Assembly (NCBI GenBank): GCA_014607495.2
Contig: CP053159.1
Coordinates: 8,501,501 to 8,565,500, forward strand
Source: Carposina sasakii
Lineage: Eukaryota; Arthropoda; Insecta; Lepidoptera; Carposinidae
Length of the DNA: 64,000 nucleotides
Direction: 5' to 3'
Shown: in pieces, positions 55,901 to 64,000 of the stretch
Layout: every line of letters starts with the position of its first letter
How positions within the stretch are numbered: the first letter of the stretch is position 1
Position numbers and translations under genes: made by a program
The notes under the pieces: generated by a model
Told to the model about the DNA's origin: nothing
What the model saw: only the letters and a program-made list of their open reading frames with translations
Databases searched by the model: none

Positions 55901-57715
55901 ATGATTCTACTATTACTATTACACTATTTTAGTGAAGTGTCATTGCTTGGAAGAATTTATAACAATAATTATCTTGATAAAATTAAATATACCTTGATAA
56001 TAGGGATGTTTACTATGGTTGAATTTTAATGACATTTTATGCTTATCAGAATAAATCATCAAAATCATATCTATCTGTAAAATTACAATTTGATTAAGTG
56101 TCCAAATGAGGTAGTAATAAGCCTTCAAAGTTAAGTGGGCAAGTCCATTTTTCATATGTAAAATTAATTGAAAATTACAACATCACATATCCACCTGCAT
56201 CATTTACAACAACTTTTGCTTGGTGACCATATTTATAAATGCAATATTCAAAATAGCTCCAGAACAAAAGTTCTTTTACGAGCATACAAGTTACAAAAAA
56301 GTGATGTCATAATTGTGTAGCCGTTTGTATGGAGCATTTTTTGGCAAGTCTAAAATTGTGAATTTGAAATAGTTATATCCCGGAAAGTTTTAACATTAGC
56401 GAAGTTTTTCTTTCCCAAATGTTTCAATTCAATTTTGGTTGTATGGCTCCGTCGATTGACCGACGATTCTGCCAATGTCAGGGTTTGACAGGACAGTGCT
56501 CCGGTATAGAGATAAAAAAAAAATACGAGAAAAATAAAATACTACTTGCCAACAGAGGGCTAACGTTGAAAATCTGTAGGCCAAACTATAACAAGGAAAC
56601 AAAACAACAAACATTAAATAACAAGACCCAACACCTCCCAAATGTTTATTTTATTTTATGATCTTTCGTTATATATACAAATAAAAAAACCGTAAACATC
56701 CCTATTATCTTTGATAATTATAAAAATCTAACACTAAAAAATTTAAGTTATTAATGTGTACCTATCCTTATGTCATTTGCTTATCCAAACGCACTAGACA
56801 TTAAACAAAATGTTTGACTGATGAGAGAAGTGTGAATTTCTTTTCTTTACGTACTTTCTTACTTTAGTTTGACACCATAAAAAAAACTGAATTAAATTGC
56901 ATATTGCTCAGTTATTATTTCCTGTTTATTTAATAATGCTGAAAGACTGAGACCCTCCTTGGGATAAAAATATTATCATTAGAATAAATGAAATTTAAAA
57001 ACTTAAATGGGAAATCTGCCCTTGGTGCTCTGCCTACCCCGTAAGGGATAAAGGCATGACTATATGTATTTAAATGGGAAATCGGCCCTTGGTGCTCTGC
57101 CTACCCCGTAAGGGATAAAGGCATGACTATATGTATTTAAATGGGAAATCAGCTAGGATAATTAACGGATTACGAAACGAATTAACTATCTGATAGTTAT
57201 CAAAAAATATATTTATCTTGATAATTTTGAACCTGTAACTTATTCAATTACATATTATTAACTTACAATTGGGTCAGTCATAATCGATACATCATTATAC
57301 CTGAAATGTAAATGTTAGAATTAAGAAACTTATTATGTTTAAAAAGGTTTGAAATTAGAAAACAATATCAAACACTATTCATACATACTTGTAGGGTGTT
57401 CTTAAGCCTAAATATTGCCTTAAACGAATGTCAGCACTTTCACAGGTTTGCTTAAAGTGGTAAGCTACACCTAGCTTGTAAATACAATTACTGCAGATTT
57501 GTTCAGGTAATCCATCATTGAGATTTATCTAAAAATAAAATGTGCATAATAATAAGTAGGTACAAACTTTCTTATCTACCTATAAGAGGAGTAAGTGCAC
57601 CTACCTTTACATTACAGCAATACTCTATCATGTCACTTAAGGATAAGGTAAAATTCTTGGTGAATACGGACGATAGTACACCTTCTTCCAAGCATATTCT
57701 GCAGATCTTATTCAT
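52975..57715 (-). CDS. ZAD-type C2H2 zinc-finger protein, five fingers, 326 aa
   Basis: Minus-strand exons: 57715-57605, 57528-57389, 54587-54423, 54353-54228, 54109-54043, 53620-53492, 53217-52975. They sum to 327 codons with every junction in phase. Exons 1-2 encode a zf-AD (ZAD) domain with its two cysteine pairs ([21 protein letters not shown], ending [16 protein letters not shown]). A basic linker ([10 protein letters not shown]) follows. Five C2H2 fingers start [32 protein letters not shown] and CNLCGAAY; the first three are joined by TGEKPF-like linkers. The acidic tail ends [12 protein letters not shown] proteins are insect nuclear DNA-binding factors that dimerise through the ZAD; the target is unknown. 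The ATG exon is preceded by an acceptor (catttgcag), so a non-coding first exon lies upstream. A family-2 MITE sits in an intron (53671-53930). Confidence 0.88.
53671..53930. mobile_element. Foldback MITE family 2, copy in zinc-finger gene intron
   Basis: 260 bp, CAGGTGTAACAAAATGGGTA...ttgttacaccctg, with TA outside both ends and inverted halves. Occupies most of the intron 53621-54042. Confidence 0.75.
54588..57388. other. 2.8-kb intron of the ZAD zinc-finger gene
   Basis: Contains an interspersed repeat (about 55275-55460, with small copies at 57010-57140) and a sequence at about 56425-56490 that recurs at 57896-57955 (ggttgtatggctccgtcgat). A 34-nt exon candidate (57300-57267) was not used because it breaks the frame. 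Confidence 0.5.
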
Positions 57716-57960
57716 TGTTTTCGTCTGCAAATGTTAGATTTTATACTTTGACTATGTTTTATATATATTTTGTGGTGGCGACTTACCGTGCTAGAACTAA
57801 TATTACTATAGTGTTTGGATTATAGCACCTACTCACAAACTAAGTAGAGATGCTAACGCTTGGACGCTTGTTTGGTACATAAATTAAAATTGTTTTCAAT
57901 TTAATTTTGGTTGTATGGCTCCGTCGATTGACCGACGATTCTGCACTTGTCAGGGATTAA

Positions 57961-58373
57961 TTTTTTTTTTTTTTTGTTTAGTTTATCCCGAAGGAAAGGC
58001 AAGGAGAACTAAGCCCATACAGCCATTGTCTTTAGTAAATGATTTCTGAATTTATGATGGATGATAATGATGATGATGAATGGAAACGTCGGGAAAATCC
58101 TCAAGAACAAGTGTAAAGTTAGTGAAAACAAAAAATAATTGTAGAAACAACTTACATGGGCCCATGAAGAGATCGTATTCCGGCTAAAGTTTTACTCAAC
58201 TTACCTGCGTATAAAACCATGCACACGCACTAGATTCACATCACATGTAATCAAAATATAACTTATCTACCAGAAAACATCACCTTACGGACACATGCAA
58301 GCCATTTACAAATAATTTTTGATTTTCACAAGAAAATTACACCTGCTCCCTTCCAGCTTTTCCCGCCGAATCC
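57961..58373 (-). mobile_element. A-tailed retroposon, copy J (upstream of the ZAD zinc-finger gene)
   Basis: Full length on the minus strand. Flanked by a perfect 12-bp duplication GTCAGGGATTAA (57949-57960 and 58374-58385). Its tail faces the gene start at 57715. Confidence 0.9.
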
Positions 58374-58390
58374 GTCAGGGATTAAAATTG

Positions 58391-58799
58391 TGTTGTGTTT
58401 GTTTAGTTTATCCCGAAGGAAAGGCAAGGGGAACTAAGCCCATACAGCCTAATCATTGTCTAGTAAAATGAATTCTGAATTTATGATGGATGATAATGAT
58501 GATGAATGGAAACGTCGGAAAAATCCTCAAGAACAGGTGTAAAGTTAGTCAAAATGAAAAATAATTGCAGAAACAACTTACATGGGCCCATGAAGAGATC
58601 GTATTCCGGCTAAAGTTTTACTCAGCTTACCTGCATATAAAACCATGCACACGCATTAGATTCACATCACAAGTAATCAAAATATAACTTATCTACCAGA
58701 AAACATCACTTTACGGACACATGCAAGCCATTTACAAATATTTTTTGATTTTCACAAGAAATTTACACCCGCTCCCTTCCAGCTTTTCCCGCCGAATCC
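58391..58799 (-). mobile_element. A-tailed retroposon, copy K (upstream of the ZAD zinc-finger gene)
   Basis: Full length, minus strand. Flanked by GGATTAAAATTG (58379-58390 and 58800-58811). This target overlaps the duplication of copy J. Confidence 0.9.
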
Positions 58800-59380
58800 G
58801 GATTAAAATTGTTATTAATCTTGATTTTTTTTTTTTAATTATTCATGACCATGGATACTGAGTCCTTCAGTCGAATTGACAGTTCATTTTGCACAAGTGT
58901 TGCCATGGTCAGGCTAGTGCTGTTCGTGTCGATATTTTAAAAATACAGATTTGGTAACCATCGATATTTTACGTAATTATTTTTTCACAAAATTATGAAA
59001 ACGTAAATAAATTTATTGATTCACAGTGCCACTTATGATATTATTTATTGTTATATTATTTTTGTTACATTGAGACCGAGTAAGTTAATCAAATTCCAAT
59101 CATTTTAAACCCCCAACAAAAGAGGGTTTTCTTTTAAAGATGGCTTAGTTGAGAGTATTCGTAGCTATGTTTCATGAGAACCGGTTTAGCAATTAGTACA
59201 TACTTACACATAGGTATTAGGTACTCGTTATGGATAAAGAGATGCCGCTCGGATGCAGGTAGCTAGGACGACGAGGTCGTTGATGACTATGCAATCAGCA
59301 AGCCTAGCATTACCTGTGAAACACGATATGATAAACCGATTTATCGACAATAAGCCTGTCAAATATGTCATAATACGACA

Positions 59381-59900
59381 TTAGACATGAACCAGGTTCT
59401 GGACTCTCCTGTAGTGCTCAGTTACTCTCGACTTAAATACCTCCACATTAGAAGACTCCCGAATCGTTACTGGTAGATCGTTCCATAAGCGAACAGCAGT
59501 GGCAGCAAAAGAGTCAGAATACCTACAAAGCAGCATTGCGCTCGGACTCACGGAGGGTTTTGTTGCGGCTAGACCGGAGTGGTCTATCGCAGGAGGAGAA
59601 GAACTCGAAGCGTTCGGAAATGTATTGGGGAGCAAGAGAATGGTTCAGGGTATTGAACAAGAAGGATTACGTCGATGTCTAATATTGAGCCATTTTACCT
59701 GTGCACGATATTGGGATATGTGGTCATATTTACGCAATCCAAAAATTATATCGAATACACATTTTGAGAAGGCGGTCCAACTTATCTAAGAGTTCCTCTG
59801 TAATATCTGGGTAGCAGACATCAGCATAGTCAATGATTGGGAGCAACAGAGCGTTGACTAACGTGATTTTGGCCAAGTTACTCGTAGGTATGTGTGTCAC
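59381..59900 (-). pseudogene. LINE reverse-transcriptase C-terminal remnant
   Basis: Minus-strand frames read LLLPIIDYADVCYPDITEEL, then after a gap ATAVRLWNDLPVTIRESSNV and FKSRVTEHY, ending at a stop at 59381. These are standard terminal motifs of Jockey/CR1-type LINEs. Broken by stops. Confidence 0.65.
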
Positions 59901-60773
59901 ATTTCCCTAGTCGATTTACAAACTGAAGATGTCGCCGTATGTTACCGAACGAAATGATATTTCAACGTGGTGACTAGTTCCTTTTTCTGCCACTTTGCAG
60001 ATAATTTGGCAAACGCACACATTTCAATCACTCATAATAATCCGACTAATATTATAAACGCGAAAGTTTGTGAGAATGTATGTAGGTATGTTTGTTGCTC
60101 TTTTGCACAAAAACTATTGAATGGATTTTAATGAAACTTTACAATAATATAGCTTACATATAAAAATTACAGTGGACTTTGCTAGGATTACATTTTAGTC
60201 CAACACCCTGTTACCTATTTTACCTTTTTACCTTATTTAATTTTTGTAAATAAAAATGTAATGTGTTTAAGTGTAAAAAAAAACACATAGGCATTATCCC
60301 GGGTTAACATTTTTATCCCGGATAATTTCGACATTTTGTTTGTAGTGCAGTATGTACGATCGGGCGCGGACGGAGTTGCAGGCGTCCACTAGTGTCAAAT
60401 ATATAGGCAAAGTGTGAACGATGATCTATTCAATTTGAATTTGGAATGGCTGTTACGTTGAAGCTTTGAACCATAGTTCGCGATTTATGTAGATTTCAAG
60501 AAATCCGTGGGACTCGCAAAGTGCGTAAAACTTTCTCGAAACTTTAATAAATAAATTTCGTAGGTACATGCGTTTTGGAATTATTATTGAGCACGGAGTC
60601 ACCTTAACTCCGATGTCCCGCAAATCTATGTATAAGAGTTGGCAACCCTAGTCACGACTGTATTCCCGACATGGGGTAGCAGGAATGAAGCAGATCCCAT
60701 AGCCAGTCTAGCATAGCGGGGACAGGTGTAGGTACCTACCTAAATAATTACAAAATCGCAACTGTCATCTAAA

Positions 60774-61206
60774 GGTGGGTTCCCACGGTGCGTCATTTCG
60801 CGGACGGACGCGGACGCACCGACGGCTACGGACGGACACGCACCACGGACGCGTATACAGGGTGTAACAAAAAGGGTATGTTAAGCGAAAAGATATGTAA
60901 ATAGCCCACTGTAGAGAACCTACTCAAAAAGTTTGAGACTAGAAATCACATGTTTGTTTTTCTCGATAGTATGGAGAATTCTTAACCGTCTCAAGAATTT
61001 TCATACAGTCTTAAAAAATAAACTTGTGAGATCGAGTCTCAAATTTTATGGATAGGTTCTCTATAGTGGGCTATTTTCATAGCTTTTCGCTTAACATACC
61101 CTTTTTGTTACACCCTGTATATTACCACGGACGCTCCGTTTCCCACGATCCGTGGTGCGAGCTGGTGCGCGTCCGTCCGTAATATCACGCACCGTGGGAA
61201 CCCACT
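60774..61206. mobile_element. MITE interrupted by another MITE
   Basis: Outer ends GGTGGGTTCCCACGGTGCGT and GCACCGTGGGAACCCACTG are inverted copies. The interior is rich in ggacgcggacg and ccgtccgt. A 260-bp family-2 element (60858-61117) with TATA duplication sits inside. Confidence 0.65.
60858..61117. mobile_element. Foldback MITE family 2, nested copy
   Basis: CAGGGTGTAACAAAAAGGGT...ttgttacaccctg with TATA on both sides (60854-60857, 61118-61121). 260 bp, as in the copies at 1211 and 53671. Confidence 0.8.
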
Positions 61207-61550
61207 GTAAGACGAAGAGATCACAGAGTTGTTAAAAGCCAGTTACCTAAGTTGATGCAAATGTTAGAACCTAGTAGGTAAGGAGGAGATTATGTATAAA
61301 AAGGGTACTACACTAGCGCACATCAGTGTGACTCTAAAATCAGCCTAAGTGCCTATATCTGTATAATGATTCACTTATCTATTAGGCTACGAGTACGACG
61401 ACGTAAATAGATTGAGGTACCTACCTACAGCAAATGCATGAAATTTAAACCGAGGTAGGGGTATCAAATCATAGGTAGGTAATAAAATTTTAGAATTCTG
61501 TGTTTCAATAAAACGTAAACGGAGGGATATTTTAATTTAATTTTCCTAAA

Positions 61551-64000
61551 TTAGTTAGTTATTCGTTGCAGCAGGCGATCCATTGCCACGGGGTTATCAA
61601 GCGGCACCTGAAAAAAAAAAATAGTTATAAGTTATGTAGGTAATTCTCAGTTATCCTTTTTACTTGTTGGGCTGAAAATGTTAAAATTTATGTTTGCTAT
61701 TGTACCCGGCAGTACCTATCTATTTTATGTTTAGTCCATAATGTATAGGTACATAGGAAGATACAGACTACAGATATCATAGAGGTACCTACTGCAAATA
61801 AATAATTATCATCATCTAAGGTATGTAGGTACCGAGGAAGTCCTTGGCTGGAGCGCCCAAGGGAAACGTAAAGGTGGCCGCCCGAAGCAGACCTGGCGGC
61901 GGACGATCATCGCAGAGGGAAGAAAGTAGGAAAGACCTGGAGCCAACTAAAACGCCACTCAAAACCGAGCGGGATGGCGGATAACTGTGGAGGCTCTATA
62001 CTCCGTATAGGGGCACAGGAACATAACAACACAAGGCAGGTACTATACAATTTATCTATCGTCTTAAGCCTATTGCAGTCCACTGCCGAACGTAGGCCTC
62101 CCCCAGGGCATAACGCAAGGCTACTGCCAGGGGGGTTTTTGCCCATAGTCACCACGCTAGGCAGGCGGGTTGCTGACCACAGTCTGATTTTTGGGCTATG
62201 TTGTCAGCACGGGAGGCGCTACTGCCCACCTCCCGGAAACCCTTAATCGCCTTGTACGATACCCACGATACCTATGGGGTGGTACAAAATCTACTCTGCC
62301 TGCACCACGCGGCTATTTATCTATACCTCGTATAAATTATGAAGAAAATGGAAACCATACCGATTGGCCAGCAACGTTTATCCAATAAAAGCGTAGCCTG
62401 TCCGTCTCCCTGACATAGCCTTCGAGCTGCAAGCTAACTACGAGTGGGATACGTGTGCTGTTTAGAAAAGACTGTTGCCCTGACCACTGCAGGTTATTCA
62501 CCCACTCCAACTGTCCTGTAAGTTTAACAATGATTTTAGTGTGGATTTCGATAGTTTTAAAGTTTTGGTACACACTTCGGCTGTTTGGATGCTGCACGGC
62601 CAAACCTATACCTACATTATATTTTTCTCTAACTTCTATAGTTCTACACATAGGTATCGTTTGGAAATTACATTAGGTACATTACATTGTGCTACAAAAC
62701 TAAGAAAAATAAGAGCGGTAGCTTAACTGTTATTTACCTGGAGTATTTGATACTGCGTCAAGATTTCCGTTGAAAATGGTGACTCTAATATCCGTATTTT
62801 CCAATATATTTTCCACTGTAAACAACATAATTGCCAAATACATATTCAGGGTGTAACAGATAATAATCCAATTAGACAGGTACCATCTTTTAATTAGCAC
62901 CAATATCGATGTAAATAATTCTTAAAATACCTTTATTAACTGAAGACTCCATGAAAAATTCTCTAAAAACTTCAAGGGCCTGATCTCTTTGAGAGTCATA
63001 AGATCTTGATATATCCAAGAGCGGTGCGACTACGGAGTCCATAAACTCAAACTGGTCTTGAACAGACCGAGACACCTCACGCAAATATTGCCTTTGTCCA
63101 AAAGCATCTGAAAGGAAGGAGGCGACCACAACCTTGTCAGATTCGTAACTTAAGTCTTAAAATACTTTTGTGCTAAGCTGAACCAAATCCGCAATTTCAA
63201 ATAATGTGCAGCTCTTATTATCTCATCAATTCTATTTGCACAGCATTCTGCAGCTACATACGAGCGACACTCCCATAAAAGATACAACTCCCCTACAAGT
63301 GTCGTGTGAGTTGGATGCTAATTTTAATGAGGTAAAATTGTATTGTACTTAAAATATTGCACAGATAATTAAAATTAGGTAGGTACCTCTGCTTGGGTCA
63401 TTCGTTAGTTTTTCAATAATATGTTTCACATTTACTGCCACGGCTGCTGCATTATTATTAACATACTCTCCTAAACCAAGAAACCGGTCAAAGGCTGCAC
63501 TGAGGTTGCCTGAATCAACTAATGTGTTGACGTCTGTTGAAAGAGCTTCAATGGCGTCCCTTCCATTTCCGTCTATGTATCCAAGTTCTTCCAAATAGAA
63601 GCCAAGTTTCGTAAACACTAAAGCTGGAGATATTATTCCACCGCCAATAACGATATCGGTTAATTTATGATTGAAGTAATCATTCTGTAAAAAATGTATT
63701 TGAAAATTAGTAATTCCGTATAATATAATAACAGCCGTATTTGATATTTTTACCTACCAGTACTATAGAGGAATAAGCCTGTACTTACAAAAGTAGGTAC
63801 ATAGGTAAAGACTAAATAAGTGTATTACATACTCAATCTTAACAACCATCATAAGAAGGAGCAAACAAGAAATTCTCACTTGAGCTAGTCGAAGAGTAAG
63901 TTCAACAGCGAGCTGGGCTCCGTCTCCCTGGGCGATGATGTAGAGTGGTGCACCTTCATACTCTTCGTGCATTGAATAAAACGACTGCAGCGCGAACACC
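61551..64000 (-). CDS. Serine-carboxypeptidase-like protein (SCPEP1-type), 3' part; probable pseudoenzyme
   Basis: Minus-strand exons: 64000-63880 (runs off the edge), 63684-63387, 63107-62931, 62815-62738, 62515-62361 and 61607-61551 (stop). Phases agree at all five junctions. The order matches peptidase family S10: oxyanion/nucleophile region (PLYIIAQGDGAQLA), the GGGIISPALVFTKLGFYLEE segment, a helical insert, the Asp loop (VTIFNGNLDAVSNTPG), RFYWINVAGQS|VPLDNP, and the end MDRLLQRITN. The nucleophile motif ESYGG of active enzymes reads QGDGA here, so Ser becomes Gly. The catalytic His of AGHMVP is Gln. Only the Asp is retained. The frame is open, so this looks like a conserved non-catalytic homologue, not debris. 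The N-terminus with any signal peptide is outside. Introns carry LINE pieces. Confidence 0.85.
61830..62045 (+). pseudogene. LINE ORF2 C-terminal fragment in carboxypeptidase-like gene intron
   Basis: Plus-strand reading LGWSAQGKRKGGRPKQTWRR then GKTWSQLKRHSK, a well-known LINE terminal motif. An inverted repeat-tail relative (62057-62270, cctcccccagggc type) adjoins it. The last intron is 61608-62360. Confidence 0.6.

Larger units (their letters stand above)
58812..61550. other. Intergenic, repeats and LINE debris
   Basis: Holds a LINE remnant (about 59381-59900), a lepidopteran interspersed repeat (about 60045-60400), another repeat fragment (about 60640-60735) and nested MITEs (60774-61206). 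No gene recognised. Confidence 0.5.

Noticed and set aside
57267..57300. 34-nt internal exon of the ZAD zinc-finger gene (good acceptor and donor)
   Set aside because: Including it puts a stop at the start of the next exon; joining 57389 directly to 54587 is in frame.

Overview
The window looks like a lepidopteran (moth or butterfly) nuclear genome. The coding content is insect: an RR-type cuticle protein, a PAN/ZP transmembrane protein and a ZAD zinc-finger gene. Genes are split into short GT-AG exons. The AT-rich gaps are full of repeats that I recognise as typical of Lepidoptera: tRNA-headed SINEs, LINE tails ending in (ATC)n or (GAT)n, and TA-flanked foldback MITEs.

Layout. From 3407 to 25076 (+) lie the last 12 exons of a PAN/ZP membrane protein; its 5' end is outside the window. 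Its 11.9-kb third visible intron (5714-17648) holds two minus-strand Kazal-domain genes. Between them sits a complete 7,972-bp BEL/Pao LTR retrotransposon (6873-14844) with LTRs that look identical, a 5-bp target duplication and one open 2,080-codon gag-pol frame. From 30180 to 28075 (-) is a four-exon cuticular protein. A repeat-rich stretch (30.2-37.5 kb) includes a 1.09-kb terminal-inverted-repeat element with an internal ~95-bp tandem array.

From 37.5 to 42 kb, DMAP1 (+) and FCF1 (-) are convergent housekeeping genes. A decayed ORF1+ORF2 LINE occupies about 43.6-47.9 kb. NDUFC2 (+) lies at 49522-52173. A ZAD/five-finger C2H2 gene (-) spans 57715-52975. The right edge (61551-64000, -) is the 3' part of a serine-carboxypeptidase-like gene that appears to have lost two of its three catalytic residues.

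The most unusual pattern concerns an A-tailed retroposon of about 410 bp with 12-14-bp target duplications. Head-to-tail clusters of it lie directly upstream of the start codons of DMAP1, FCF1, NDUFC2 and the ZAD zinc-finger gene. Every copy is in the same orientation as its gene. In two clusters, successive insertions reused the same target sequence. Other points of note are a minisatellite built from copies of a 5' splice site in the ZP gene, an FCF1 first coding exon that holds only the ATG, and several nested MITE insertions.

All exon models were built by eye from splice consensus, reading-frame continuity and recall of protein families. Total coding lengths divide by three in every complete model. 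No alignment or transcript data were available.
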